A stretch of 64,000 bases of DNA. Origin: a bacterium UBP15_UBA6099 (GTDB taxonomy: Bacteria > UBP15 > UBA6099). Positions 1-9,314 of this stretch are shown piece after piece. How positions within the stretch are numbered: the stretch's first letter is position 1; the number at the start of each line of letters is the position of its first letter. The notes beneath the pieces were generated by a model. The model searched no databases and was not told the origin of the DNA. It was given only the letters and a program-made list of their open reading frames with translations. The position numbers were made by a program, and so were the translations under genes. The stretch lies in contig DIWT01000043.1 of NCBI GenBank assembly GCA_002435745.1, positions 169,832 through 233,831 of the forward strand, read 5' to 3'.

Positions 1-246
1 ATTCCCAACCCGGTCGTCTGCGCCCGGTATCATTCTTTGATTGTCGACGCGCTGCCGGATTGTCTTAGGATAACGGCATGGACTGAGGATGGAGTCGCGA
101 TGGGAATAAGCCATGAGCAGTTCCCGATTTGGGGAGTACAGTTCCATCCCGAATCTTTTTTGACGGAAAAAGGCAAAAGCATGATCAGAAACTTCATGCT
201 GATGGCGGAAAGGCATGAGAGGAATGTTTCAGTCCGGGGCGCGTGA
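1..246 (+). CDS. pabA: Glutamine amidotransferase of para-aminobenzoate/anthranilate synthase (C-terminal part)
   Basis: This is the last 81 codons of a class I glutamine amidotransferase; the 5' part lies outside the window. It supplies ammonia from glutamine to the chromate-amination partner encoded next door, which acts on chorismate. Visible family landmarks are the 'YHSL' segment and the C-terminal 'GVQFHPES' motif, which carries the His and Glu of the catalytic Cys-His-Glu triad; the Cys nucleophile would be in the missing part. It overlaps pabB by 32 nt, suggesting translational coupling. PabA and TrpG are often one amphibolic protein, so the name rests on the neighbour being PabB rather than TrpE. 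Confidence 0.9.
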   Translation: MPNPVVCARYHSLIVDALPDCLRITAWTEDGVAMGISHEQFPIWGVQFHPESFLTEKGKSMIRNFMLMAERHERNVSVRGA

Positions 247-1678
247 GCCGCTCATCAGGGAAATAGAACTGCCGGCGTCTTTCGAGGAATGTTATGGGCG
301 CATCGGCTTCCGATCTCCTTATTCCGCTCTTTTAAGCGGCGGATCGGACTATTCGTTCGGCAGATTCTCATACATCGGCTGCGACCCTTATCTAGTCTTC
401 CGCTGTTCAGGCTCTCACCAGACAATCGAATTGCCGGACAGGGTGGAGTACGCGAGCGGGGACCCGTTCGACACGCTGAAGAAGATTATCGAATGCTGCA
501 AAGTTAGAAGCGACTGGAACGAGGCTCCGTTTTACGCGGGAGGGATAGGGGCGTTCGGGTTCGACCTCGGACAGTTCATCGAGCGCCTGCCGCGCCGCGC
601 GGCGGTCAATCTGCCTCTTCCCGATTTGGTTTTTGCCGTTTACAGGACAATCCTCATACATGATCGGCTCTCCGGAAGGACGCATCTTTCGTCGGTGGAA
701 TACTCTGCGGAGGGCGGCGACGCAGGCGCGGCGGAGAAATGCGCCGACAGGGCAAGAAGATGGATGGAAGAGCCTGTCGTCGAGGCTCCCGCGCCTTCTA
801 TAGCAAAAACCCGCGCGCCGGTTTCCAATTTTACAAGAGAACAATACTTGCGGGCGGTGGAAAAAGCGCTGGAGCATATTCGCGCGGGCGACATTTATCA
901 GGTGAACCTTTCCCAACAGTTCCGCGCCGGATTATCCGCTTCGCCGCAAGCCTATTTCAAAAAATTAAGAGATATCAACCCGGCTCCGTTCGGCGCGTAT
1001 CTCGATTACGGGGATTTCAAGATAATCAGCTCGTCGCCGGAGAGATTCCTGAAGAAGAGCGGACGGGAAGTTGAGACGCGCCCGATTAAGGGGACGCGTC
1101 CGCGAGGCGCGGACGCCGCAGGCGACGCCGCTCTCGCCCGCGAGTTGATCCACAGCGAAAAGGACAACGCGGAACTTGCCATGATAGTGGACCTCGAGAG
1201 GAATGACCTCGGCAGGGTGTGCGAGTTCGGTTCCGTGGCGGTTACGGAGGAAAAAACGCTCGAATCATACGCCACGGTGCATCATCTTGTGGCCACTGTG
1301 AAAGGGGTTTTGAGGGAAGGCTGCGGGCCAGTGGAACTGTTGAGGGCGTCTTTCCCCGGCGGCTCGATAACTGGATGCCCGAAGATACGCTCAATCGAGA
1401 TAATCGACGAGCTTGAGCCGACTAGGCGCGGTTTTTACACGGGATCAATAGGCTGGATCGGTTTCAACGGGGACATGGACACGAACATCGTCATAAGAAC
1501 GCTAGTGGCGAAAGGCGGCGAAGTGTGGTTTAATGTTGGGGGCGGAATCGTGGCGGATTCAGACCCGGCGGCGGAGTATCAGGAGACTTTGGACAAGGGG
1601 AGGGCGCTTGTGGAGGCTCTCGCCGCGGGGGACGGCTCCTGCGATTCTTCGGCTGCAAAACGCGCGCGCGCGGAATAA
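215..1678 (+). CDS. pabB: Aminodeoxychorismate synthase component I
   Basis: A 487-residue chorismate-utilising enzyme that aminates chorismate to 4-amino-4-deoxychorismate, the step before para-aminobenzoate for folate. The C-terminal catalytic domain has 'AGDIYQVNLSQ', 'SSSPERF', 'MIVDLERNDLGRV' and 'FPGGSITGCPK' (near residue 380). The decisive motif is 'PIKGT' with Lys292: in PabB enzymes this Lys forms the covalent intermediate, whereas anthranilate synthase TrpE has 'PIAGT'. The start at 215 lies inside pabA; an ATG three codons downstream (224) is also possible. folE follows 17 nt later, which fits a folate role. The C-terminal tail after the catalytic domain is Ala/Arg-rich and looks unstructured. 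Confidence 0.9.
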   Translation: MRGMFQSGAREPLIREIELPASFEECYGRIGFRSPYSALLSGGSDYSFGRFSYIGCDPYLVFRCSGSHQTIELPDRVEYASGDPFDTLKKIIECCKVRSDWNEAPFYAGGIGAFGFDLGQFIERLPRRAAVNLPLPDLVFAVYRTILIHDRLSGRTHLSSVEYSAEGGDAGAAEKCADRARRWMEEPVVEAPAPSIAKTRAPVSNFTREQYLRAVEKALEHIRAGDIYQVNLSQQFRAGLSASPQAYFKKLRDINPAPFGAYLDYGDFKIISSSPERFLKKSGREVETRPIKGTRPRGADAAGDAALARELIHSEKDNAELAMIVDLERNDLGRVCEFGSVAVTEEKTLESYATVHHLVATVKGVLREGCGPVELLRASFPGGSITGCPKIRSIEIIDELEPTRRGFYTGSIGWIGFNGDMDTNIVIRTLVAKGGEVWFNVGGGIVADSDPAAEYQETLDKGRALVEALAAGDGSCDSSAAKRARAE

Positions 1679-1695
1679 ACACGGGACAGGCGGAA

Positions 1696-2268
1696 ATGGA
1701 CAAGAAAAACAAAAAGAAAATCGAAAAAGCGGTAAGGGACATACTTGAGGCTATCGGAGAAGACCCGGACAGAGGGGAACTTGTGGAAACCCCGGCCCGC
1801 GTTGCCGCAATGTACGAGGAAATTTTCGCCGGCATGAACTGCGATCCCAAAGAGGTTCTGAAAGTATTGCCCGACGGAGCTTTCGATGAGATAATTATGG
1901 TCAGGGATATCCCGATTTACTCGATGTGCGAACACCATTTGCTGCCTTTTTTCGGAAAAGCGCACATCGCATACATACCGTCTGACGGAAGGATAACAGG
2001 CCTCAGCAAACTGGTTAGAGTCACGCATATGTACTCGCGAAGGCTTCAGCTTCAGGAAAGGATGACCAACCAGATAGCGACGGCCATAAACGACATACTT
2101 CAACCTAAGGGGGTGATGGTTGTAATTGAAGCGGAGCATTTGTGCATGGCGATGAGAGGCGTCAGGGAGGCGGGGACGATGACTGTAACGTCGTCCGTCA
2201 AAGGCGCGTTCAGGACTCATCAGAAGACTAGAATGGAAACGCTCGCGCTGCTGCGGGACAAAAAATGA
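1696..2268 (+). CDS. folE: GTP cyclohydrolase I
   Basis: A 190-residue FolE, the usual length for the family. It converts GTP to 7,8-dihydroneopterin triphosphate, the first step of the pterin half of folate. The zinc site is visible as 'SMCEHHLLPF' (Cys78, His81) and the later 'CMAMRG' (Cys150). The substrate-binding region 'PARVAAMYEE' and the C-terminal 'TVTSSVKGAFR' are intact. It sits between pabB and fhs on the same strand, so both halves of folate precursor synthesis lie upstream of the one-carbon genes. An A/T-rich 38-nt gap with a short inverted repeat (TGATTA/TAATCA) separates it from fhs. Confidence 0.95.
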   Translation: MDKKNKKKIEKAVRDILEAIGEDPDRGELVETPARVAAMYEEIFAGMNCDPKEVLKVLPDGAFDEIIMVRDIPIYSMCEHHLLPFFGKAHIAYIPSDGRITGLSKLVRVTHMYSRRLQLQERMTNQIATAINDILQPKGVMVVIEAEHLCMAMRGVREAGTMTVTSSVKGAFRTHQKTRMETLALLRDKK

Positions 2269-2306
2269 TTAATAAAATTATTAAAAAATAATCAACGGAG
2301 GGTGAA

Positions 2307-4079
2307 ATGGACATTAGAAAGATCGATCCGACGAAGATGGCTGACTGGCAGATCGCGGAAGCCTGCGAGAGCGACATGAAGCCGGTCAAGCAACTTGCCG
2401 ACGAGTTGGGACTGCTCGACGAAGAGCTTATCCCTATGGGCCACTATGTCGGCAAGGTGGATTTTACGAAAGCTTACAACAGGCTCAAGAAAAGGCCCAA
2501 CGCGAAATACATAGAGGTGACGGCGATAACGCCGACGCCGCTGGGCGAAGGAAAGACGACGACGAGCATGGGACTGGTTCCCGGACTGGCGCTTCGCGGC
2601 AAGAGAGTGTGCGGAGCCATCAGGCAGCCGTCGGGCGGGCCGACTTTCAACATCAAGGGCAGCGCGGCGGGCGGCGGTCTCGCCCAGTGCATCCCTCTCA
2701 CGGAGTTTTCTCTGGGCCTCACCGGCGACATTGACTCCGTCACAAACGCTCACAACCTTGCGATGGTGGCTCTCACCTCGCGCATGCAGCACGAGCGCAA
2801 CTATACCGACGCCATCCTGAAAGGCAAAGGGCTTAAGCGCCTCGATATCGATCCGAAAAGGGTCGAGATGAAGTGGATCATCGACTTCTGCGCGCAGGCG
2901 CTCCGCAACATCGTCATAGGCATCGGCGGAAAGATGGACGGGTTCCTGATGGAGAGCGGATTCGCCATATCGGTCAGCTCCGAAGTTATGGCAATACTGT
3001 CCGTCGCCACCAGCCTTGCGGACCTGCGCAAACGAATCGGCCAGATAGTGGTCGCGTACAGCAGGGACGGCAAGCCCGTCACCACAGAGGACCTCGATGT
3101 GGCCGGAGCCATGACCGCTTGGATGGTCAAGGCGTTCAACCCTAACATAATGCAAACAATCGAAGGGCAGCCGGTGTTCGTGCATGCCGGGCCGTTCGCG
3201 AATATCGCGGTGGGCCAAAGCTCGATTGTGGCGGACATGATAGCCACCAAACTAGCCGACTACCACGTGACGGAGTCCGGATTCGGCGCCGACATCGGGT
3301 TCGAGAAATTCTGGAACATCAAGTGCAGGCTCAGCGGAGTGATTCCGAACTGCTCGGTGGTCGTGGCGACGATACGCGCGCTGAAGATGCACGGCGGAGG
3401 CCCGAGAGTCGCCCCCGGCCAGCCGCTAGACAAGGCATACACTCAGGAAGACCTCAAACTGCTGAACGCCGGGCTGGGAAATCTGATCGCCCACATTGAG
3501 ACCGTCAAGAAGGCGGGAATCAACCCCGTGGTCGCCATCAACAGCTTCTACACCGACACGCCGAAGGAAATCAAAGTGGTGAAGAAGGCGGCGGAAGCTG
3601 CCGGCGCAAGATGCGCGGTGTCCAGACACTGGCAGTTCGGCGGAGCCGGCGCTCTGGAACTTGCGGACGCCGTCATCGACGCCTGCGAGGAAAAGAACAA
3701 GTTCAAACTTCTATATGAAGACAAAACGCCGTTGAGAAAACGCATCGAGCTTATCGCCAAAGAAGTTTATGGAGCCGACGGAGTCGAGTTCTCCCCGACG
3801 GCAAACGAAAAGGCCAAAAAGTTCGAGGCGGACAAGAAGTTCGACAAGTTCGCCACCTGTATGGTGAAAACGCACTTGAGCCTGTCCCACAATCCGACAT
3901 TGAAGGGACGACCTAAAGGCTTTATTCTTCCCATAAGGGACATTCTCATATATGGCGGCGCGCAGTTCCTAGTGCCGCTGGCGGGAGACATTACCTTGAT
4001 GCCCGGAACCGCGTCTGACCCGGCGTACCGCCGAATCGACGTCGACACGAAGACAGGCAAAGTCAAGGGGATGTTTTAA
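2307..4079 (+). CDS. fhs: Formate--tetrahydrofolate ligase
   Basis: A 590-residue formyl-THF synthetase, slightly longer than the usual 555-560. It activates formate with ATP and THF to 10-formyl-THF, the ATP-consuming entry of the methyl branch of the Wood-Ljungdahl pathway. The P-loop-like 'LGEGKTTT' lies at residues 79-86, followed by the family blocks 'RQPSGGPTFNIKGSAAGGG' and 'LTGDIDSVTNAHNL'. The C-terminal 'DITLMPG' block is present. A strong GGAGGG site sits 8 nt before the ATG. A hairpin with a T-run lies right after the gene, so transcription may be partly terminated before cooC. Confidence 0.97.
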   Translation: MDIRKIDPTKMADWQIAEACESDMKPVKQLADELGLLDEELIPMGHYVGKVDFTKAYNRLKKRPNAKYIEVTAITPTPLGEGKTTTSMGLVPGLALRGKRVCGAIRQPSGGPTFNIKGSAAGGGLAQCIPLTEFSLGLTGDIDSVTNAHNLAMVALTSRMQHERNYTDAILKGKGLKRLDIDPKRVEMKWIIDFCAQALRNIVIGIGGKMDGFLMESGFAISVSSEVMAILSVATSLADLRKRIGQIVVAYSRDGKPVTTEDLDVAGAMTAWMVKAFNPNIMQTIEGQPVFVHAGPFANIAVGQSSIVADMIATKLADYHVTESGFGADIGFEKFWNIKCRLSGVIPNCSVVVATIRALKMHGGGPRVAPGQPLDKAYTQEDLKLLNAGLGNLIAHIETVKKAGINPVVAINSFYTDTPKEIKVVKKAAEAAGARCAVSRHWQFGGAGALELADAVIDACEEKNKFKLLYEDKTPLRKRIELIAKEVYGADGVEFSPTANEKAKKFEADKKFDKFATCMVKTHLSLSHNPTLKGRPKGFILPIRDILIYGGAQFLVPLAGDITLMPGTASDPAYRRIDVDTKTGKVKGMF

Positions 4080-4088
4080 TCGAATCGA

Positions 4089-4138
4089 GGGAAAACGCGC
4101 GGAGCGCGCTTCGCCCCGCGCGTGCTTTCCTTTTTTTC
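4089..4138 (+). terminator. Probable intrinsic terminator after fhs
   Basis: The stem ACGCGCGG (4095-4102) pairs with CCGCGCGT (4116-4123). Flanking GGGAAA and TTTCC can extend the stem with a small bulge, and seven T residues follow. It lies 15 nt after the fhs stop and 30 nt before cooC, so it may separate the folate genes from the CODH/ACS operon or act as an attenuator. Confidence 0.55.
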
Positions 4139-4168
4139 GCCTGATGAAACGCGCGAGAGGACATAGAG

Positions 4169-4942
4169 ATGAAGATTGCGGTGACAGGAAAAGGCGGCGT
4201 CGGAAAGACCACGTTCACGGCCATGCTCTGCAACTCCCTCGAAAAAGAGGGCATAAAGGTGTTGGCAGTGGACGCGGACCCGGACGCGAATCTGGCCGCG
4301 ACTCTCGGTTTCCCGGAGGACAGGCATCCCACGCCTGTTTCAGAACTCAAGGACCTCATCGCCGAGCGCACCGGAGCGCAGCCCGGAACTTGGGGCGGCA
4401 TATTCAAGCTGAACCCCAAAGTGGACGACATACCGGACAAGTACTGCCTCCGTCGCGGAAGCCTCTCCCTGCTGGCAATGGGAACGGTGGAGAAAGGCGG
4501 CTCCGGCTGCGTATGCCCGGAGAGCGCGTTCATCAAGGCTCTCATCTCTCATATGGTCTTTCAGGGCGATCAGCATTTAATCATGGACATGGAGGCGGGG
4601 CTGGAACATCTGGGCAGAGGAACCACGCGCATGATGGACGCGCTGGTGGTAGTCGTGCGCCCGGACGCGAAAAGCTCTTCGACCGCCCGCCGCATCATTC
4701 CGCTCTGGGAAGACCTTGGAAATAAAAAGATTCTCTTCGTCGGCAACGAAGCCAGAACTCCCGCCGACGTCGAGTATCTGAAGAAAGAACTGAAAGATCA
4801 TCCGCTGCTGGGCGTCATCCCGGAGAGCGAGAAAATCCGCAACTCCGGCAGAGAGAACATGACGCCGTTCGAGGATGAGAGGGTGAACGAAGTAATCAAA
4901 GAAATCCGCGCGAGGCTTGAACAGGAATTAGCAGGGAACTGA
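4169..4942 (+). CDS. cooC: CooC-type nickel-insertion ATPase for CO dehydrogenase
   Basis: A 257-residue MinD/ParA-type P-loop ATPase. CooC proteins load nickel into the C-cluster of CO dehydrogenase using ATP. The deviant Walker A 'GKGGVGKTTF' is at the N terminus, the 'VDADPDANLA' switch block follows, and the family's metal-binding CxC is visible as 'GCVCPES' (Cys114, Cys116). 'IMDMEAGLEHLGRGT' is the conserved Walker B-like region. AGAGG lies 8 nt before the ATG. acsA starts 75 nt downstream, as expected for a dedicated maturation factor. A second CooC-like gene lies at 11654. Confidence 0.92.
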   Translation: MKIAVTGKGGVGKTTFTAMLCNSLEKEGIKVLAVDADPDANLAATLGFPEDRHPTPVSELKDLIAERTGAQPGTWGGIFKLNPKVDDIPDKYCLRRGSLSLLAMGTVEKGGSGCVCPESAFIKALISHMVFQGDQHLIMDMEAGLEHLGRGTTRMMDALVVVVRPDAKSSSTARRIIPLWEDLGNKKILFVGNEARTPADVEYLKKELKDHPLLGVIPESEKIRNSGRENMTPFEDERVNEVIKEIRARLEQELAGN

Positions 4943-5017
4943 AAAGCCCGCCGCGGAAACAAGGCGCGAACCCCGCGCCGAAGCGCATTTAGAGGCATAG
5001 CTAAAGGAGGCATTTAA

Positions 5018-6988
5018 ATGGCGGAAGAAAAAGCCAAGAAAAAAGAAAAGAAACAACCTCAAGAACAGTCCGCTTGCGAAGCGACCTGCGAAATGCTCGG
5101 CGAGAACACCGGCGGCGAATACGTTACGGTGTTCGACAGATCCGACTCAATGGAGCCGCGCTGCAAGTTCGGCTCAGACGGCGTGTGCTGCAGGATATGC
5201 GCCATGGGACCCTGTAGGATAATCCCCGACAAGCCCGGAAAAGACAGAGGCGTTTGCGGGGCTACTGTAGACACCATTGCCGCGCGCAATTTTATCAGGA
5301 TGGTCGCAGGCGGAACCGCCGCTCACTCCGACCACGGTCGCGCGGTGTGCGAAGCCCTTCTCGAAGTGGCCGAAGGAAAGAGCAAAGACTATTCCATAAA
5401 AGACGAGCAGAAAGCGATTAAAGTGGCGCTGGACCTCGGAGTGGAAATAGGCGACAGGCCGATCAACGAGATAGCCGCCGATATCGCAAGAACGGCTCTC
5501 GCCCAGTTCGGCAATCAGCATGGAGAACTCAAGTACCTCAGCAAAGCTCCTCTCAAGAGGCAGAAGATATGGCGCGACCTCGGCATCGCTCCGCGCGGCA
5601 TCGACCGCGAAGTCGTCGAGATTATGCACAGAACGACAATGGGCGTCGACCACGAGGTGGAAAGCCTTCTCATGCAGGGCGCTCGGTGTTCGCTCGGCGA
5701 CGGATGGGGCGGTTCCATGCTCGCCACGGATTTGCAGGACATTCTGTTCGGCACTCCTGAACCGATCATTAGCAAGACCAACCTCGGTTGCATCGACCCA
5801 AACATGGTGAACGTGATTGTCCACGGCCACGAGCCTTTGTTGTCGGAAATGATAGTCGCGGCCTCTCAGTCCGAAGACATGATAAACGCCGCTAAAGCTG
5901 TAGGCGCGGAAGGCATCAACATCGGCGGAATATGCTGCACCGCCAATGAAATTCTGATGAGACACGGAATTCCGCCGATCGGCAATTTCATCACTCAGGA
6001 ACTAGCCGTGTCAACCGGAGCGGTGGACGCGATGATTGTGGACGTCCAATGCGTGTTCCCGTCTTTGCCTACAGTGGCGAAGTGCTTCAACACGGCGGTG
6101 ATCACCACATCCAAGATAGCGAAGATGGAAGGCGCGCGCCACATCCAGTTCGACGAGCACAACGCGCTTGCCACCGCGAAGAAGATCATCATGGCGGGCA
6201 TTGAGATGTTCAAGCAGCGGCCTGCGAATGTTCATATTCCTCAGATGACCGAGGACTTCGTGGGCGGATTCAGCCACGAGTCCATCAACTATCTTCTGGG
6301 CGGAACTTTCAGAGCTTCGTACAAGCCGCTTAACGACAACATCATCAACGGCCTGATACGAGGCGTGGCCGGAGTCGTCGGTTGCAACAACCCGAAGGTG
6401 AAACACGACTGGGCGCACTTGGAGATGATAAAAGAGTTGCTCAAGAACGACGTGCTCGTTCTCACCACCGGATGCGGAGCCATAGCGGCGGCGAAAGCCG
6501 GCCTGTGCTCCCCGGAGGCGGCGGCGAAATACTGCGGCGAGGGTTTAAGGCAGGTGTGCGAAACCGTCGGCCTGCCGCCGGTCATTCACATGGGGTCCTG
6601 TGTGGACAACTCGCGCATTCTCATTGCCGCCACGGCTATGGTCAAGGAAGGCGGACTCGGAGACGATCTGTCCGACCTGCCCGCCGTCGGCGCCGCTCCG
6701 GAATGGATGTCCGAAAAAGCGATCGCGATCGGCCAGTATTTCGTCGCTTCAGGCGTTTACACCGTCTTCGGGACGACTTTCCCGACGCTGGGAGCGCAGG
6801 AGACCACGAAGTATCTGTTCGAGACTATGGACGAGAAATTCGGCGGATGCTGGGCGTTCGAGCCGGACCCGATTAAGGCCGCTCAACTCATGATTGCGCG
6901 CATCGACGCCGCGCGCAAAAAACTCGGAATCGACAAAGCCAGAGAACGCGTGCTCTTCGACATGGAGAAGCGCAGAGAGCTGGCCTGA
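5018..6988 (+). CDS. acsA: Anaerobic carbon monoxide dehydrogenase, catalytic subunit
   Basis: A 656-residue Ni-Fe-S CO dehydrogenase that reduces CO2 to CO for acetyl-CoA synthesis or runs in reverse. The N-terminal B/D-cluster cysteines are visible: Cys49 in 'RCKFGSDGVCCRIC' with Cys57, 58, 61 and 66. C-cluster candidates are the His of 'VHGHEP' (269/271), Cys306/307 in 'GICCTANE', the Cys of 'DVQCVFP', 'GCNNPK', Cys486 in 'TTGCGAI' and Cys528 in 'MGSCVDN'. Length and order (cooC upstream, acsB downstream) match the bacterial acetogen-type enzyme, not the archaeal CdhA. An AAAGGAGG site precedes the start. The first 18 residues are Lys/Glu/Gln-rich. Confidence 0.97.
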   Translation: MAEEKAKKKEKKQPQEQSACEATCEMLGENTGGEYVTVFDRSDSMEPRCKFGSDGVCCRICAMGPCRIIPDKPGKDRGVCGATVDTIAARNFIRMVAGGTAAHSDHGRAVCEALLEVAEGKSKDYSIKDEQKAIKVALDLGVEIGDRPINEIAADIARTALAQFGNQHGELKYLSKAPLKRQKIWRDLGIAPRGIDREVVEIMHRTTMGVDHEVESLLMQGARCSLGDGWGGSMLATDLQDILFGTPEPIISKTNLGCIDPNMVNVIVHGHEPLLSEMIVAASQSEDMINAAKAVGAEGINIGGICCTANEILMRHGIPPIGNFITQELAVSTGAVDAMIVDVQCVFPSLPTVAKCFNTAVITTSKIAKMEGARHIQFDEHNALATAKKIIMAGIEMFKQRPANVHIPQMTEDFVGGFSHESINYLLGGTFRASYKPLNDNIINGLIRGVAGVVGCNNPKVKHDWAHLEMIKELLKNDVLVLTTGCGAIAAAKAGLCSPEAAAKYCGEGLRQVCETVGLPPVIHMGSCVDNSRILIAATAMVKEGGLGDDLSDLPAVGAAPEWMSEKAIAIGQYFVASGVYTVFGTTFPTLGAQETTKYLFETMDEKFGGCWAFEPDPIKAAQLMIARIDAARKKLGIDKARERVLFDMEKRRELA

Positions 6989-7028
6989 GCGGATGAATAT
7001 CGAGCCGAAAGAAAGGAGAATTTGACAA

Positions 7029-9233
7029 ATGTCAAAAATTATCGCGGCTGCGGCGATACGCGGCGCCCACAAGATAGTCGATGAAGCCGAAGAAAAGTTC
7101 AAACAGGCGATGGATAAATACGGCCCCAATCAGGACGTGGCCTTCCCCAACACCGCCTACTATTTGCCGATTATCTACGGAATACTAGGGGAAAAAGTTG
7201 AGAAACTCAAAGACATGGAGCGCATTTTTAAGAAATGCAGGCTCCTGTTGCCCGAACACGTGAGGGAGAAATGCCACCTTCCGTACCTCGGCCCGGTGCT
7301 GGACGCCGGAATGGCGACCTTCTTCGCCGAAGAAATGTTCGAGGCGATACGCTACATAGACGATCCGAACTTTTACGTCAGGGGCGAGGATCCATCCGAG
7401 AGCAATATATGGCTAGGAGCCGCCGACGACGTGATTCTGAGAAAAAGAGGCGTCGAGTTCGTAGACGGAACCGCGCCCGGATTCGCGGCCATTCTAGGGG
7501 CCGCCCCGGACCCGAAAACCGCCGCAGACCTCGCTCTCGAAATCCAGAAGAAAAACCTCTACATCTTCATGGCCGGCGAGAACGAGGGGAAACGTTTCTC
7601 CGAACAGCTCGTCGAGGCGGGCGTGCAGATAGGCTGGCCCACTAGGCTCGCATCCTTCGGTCCCACCCACCACGCCACCGTGTTCGCCATCGGTTTCGCC
7701 ACCCGCGCCGCCATGTCCTTCGGCGGCATCAATCCCGGCGAATACCGCAAGATTCTCATCTATAACAAAGACCGCTGCTTCGCTTTCGCCATGACGATGG
7801 GATTCGTCACCGACGAGTGGTACGCGAACGGCGCGGGAGCCATCAACTGGGGGTTCCCGGTAATTGCGGACACGCCGATACCGGAAATCCTTCCCACCGG
7901 CGTCTGCACTTACGAGCACGTCGTTTCCAATCAGCCCCACGACAAGATCGTCTCCAAGGCGGTCGAAGTCAGAGGCCTTCAGATAACCGTCACCGAAATA
8001 CCCGTGCCGGTGGCTTACGGCCCGGCTTTCGAGGGAGAGCGCGTCAGAGGAGACGACATCCATCTCGAATGCGGCGGCGGAAGGACTGACATGGTAGAGG
8101 TCGTCACCAGCGTCAACATGGACGAGATCGAGGACGGCAAAGTCATCGTGGTCGGTCCCGAGTTGGCGGACGTTCCGGTAGGCTCCAAACTTCCTCTCGC
8201 CATACACGTTCAGGTGGCGGGCCGCAAAATGGAGTCCGACTACGAGCCTATTCTCGAGCGCCAGATTCACCACCTCATTAACTACGCTCAGGGAATAATG
8301 CACATCGGCCAGAGAGACATCGCATGGCTTCGCGTCAGCAAGAAAGCCGTCGAAAAAGGCTTCAAGCTCGAACACCTCGGCAGCATTCTGCACGCCAAGC
8401 TGCACACCGATTTCGGCGCCATTTTCGACAAATTGCAGGTGACTCTCTATACCGAATCTGACAATGTCAAGATGATGTTGGAGAAGGCTAGGGCGATATA
8501 CAGGGAGCGCGACGCGCGCGTCGAAGGCATGACGGATGAAACTACTCCCACGTACTACTCCTGCCTGCTGTGCCAGTCGTTCGCTCCCAACCACGTCTGC
8601 GTGGTCAGCCCGGAGAGGACGGGGCTTTGCGGCTCTTACAACTGGCTCGACTGCAAAGCGTCCTATGAAATCAACCCCACAGGCCCCAACCAGCCCATCG
8701 AGAAGGGCGAAACGCTAGACCCGAAGCTCGGCCAGTGGAAGGGCGTCAACGATTTCGTGGAGAAGGCGTCCCGCGGAAACGTGACTCACTACAATTTCTA
8801 CAGCATCATGCAGGACCCAATGACCACATGCGGATGCTGCGAATGCATAGCGGCAGTGTTGCCGATGTGCAACGCGGTCATGACGGTCAACAGAGACTAC
8901 ACCGGGGACACTCCCTGCGGAATGAAGTTCACCACTCTGGCCGGCACGGCCGGAGGCGGCCAGACCACCCCGGGTTTCGTCGGCCACTCGAAATACAACG
9001 TCTGCCAGCGCAAGTATCTGGCGGGCGAAGGCGGACTCCTCAGAATGGCTTGGATGCCCAAGAGCCTGAAAGACGAGCTCGGCGACAAACTGAAAAAGCG
9101 CGCCGAGGAACTCGGTTACCCGAACCTTGTCGACATGATAGCCGACGAGACAGTGGGGATCACCGAGGAGGAAGTCCTTGCCCATCTGGAGAAAGTCGGG
9201 CATCCCTGCCTTACTCTCGAATCGATTCTTTAA
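7029..9233 (+). CDS. acsB: Acetyl-CoA synthase (CO-methylating), A-cluster subunit
   Basis: A 734-residue acetyl-CoA synthase that joins CO, a methyl group from the corrinoid protein and CoA. The full length shows the bacterial form with the N-terminal CODH-contacting domain that archaeal CdhC lacks. A-cluster ligands are visible: Cys512, Cys515, Cys524 and Cys534 in the block beginning 'SCLLCQSF', and the Cys601-Gly602-Cys603 motif in 'TTCGCCEC'. These match the Moorella enzyme (506, 509, 518, 528, 595-597) at a constant offset of six. AAAGGAG precedes the ATG. It is 40 nt after acsA, so the two subunits are probably cotranslated for complex assembly. Confidence 0.97.
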   Translation: MSKIIAAAAIRGAHKIVDEAEEKFKQAMDKYGPNQDVAFPNTAYYLPIIYGILGEKVEKLKDMERIFKKCRLLLPEHVREKCHLPYLGPVLDAGMATFFAEEMFEAIRYIDDPNFYVRGEDPSESNIWLGAADDVILRKRGVEFVDGTAPGFAAILGAAPDPKTAADLALEIQKKNLYIFMAGENEGKRFSEQLVEAGVQIGWPTRLASFGPTHHATVFAIGFATRAAMSFGGINPGEYRKILIYNKDRCFAFAMTMGFVTDEWYANGAGAINWGFPVIADTPIPEILPTGVCTYEHVVSNQPHDKIVSKAVEVRGLQITVTEIPVPVAYGPAFEGERVRGDDIHLECGGGRTDMVEVVTSVNMDEIEDGKVIVVGPELADVPVGSKLPLAIHVQVAGRKMESDYEPILERQIHHLINYAQGIMHIGQRDIAWLRVSKKAVEKGFKLEHLGSILHAKLHTDFGAIFDKLQVTLYTESDNVKMMLEKARAIYRERDARVEGMTDETTPTYYSCLLCQSFAPNHVCVVSPERTGLCGSYNWLDCKASYEINPTGPNQPIEKGETLDPKLGQWKGVNDFVEKASRGNVTHYNFYSIMQDPMTTCGCCECIAAVLPMCNAVMTVNRDYTGDTPCGMKFTTLAGTAGGGQTTPGFVGHSKYNVCQRKYLAGEGGLLRMAWMPKSLKDELGDKLKKRAEELGYPNLVDMIADETVGITEEEVLAHLEKVGHPCLTLESIL

Positions 9234-9243
9234 GATTGAAATC

Positions 9244-9264
9244 AGGCGGCTCCGGAAGCCGTCT
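9244..9264 (+). other. Intercistronic hairpin between acsB and acsC
   Basis: AGGCGGCT (9244-9251) pairs with AGCCGTCT (9257-9264) through one G-U pair around a 5-nt loop. Only four T residues follow, after a GGTCGG spacer, so it is a weak terminator at best. It may set the stoichiometry of acsB to acsC or protect the upstream mRNA end. Confidence 0.4.
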
Positions 9265-9314
9265 GGTCGGTTTTATGATATAAATAACGCTTAGGATATC
9301 GGAGGTGCGATTGT

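Noticed and set aside
215..1678. Anthranilate synthase TrpE
   Set aside because: The active-site motif is PIKGT (Lys292), diagnostic of PabB, and folE follows. TrpE would carry PIAGT.
2292..3218. Long - strand open frame opposite fhs
   Set aside because: It lies entirely opposite a well-conserved gene, has no family motif and is a by-product of GC-rich codon use. The same applies to the long - strand frames opposite acsB, acsC and the giant gene.
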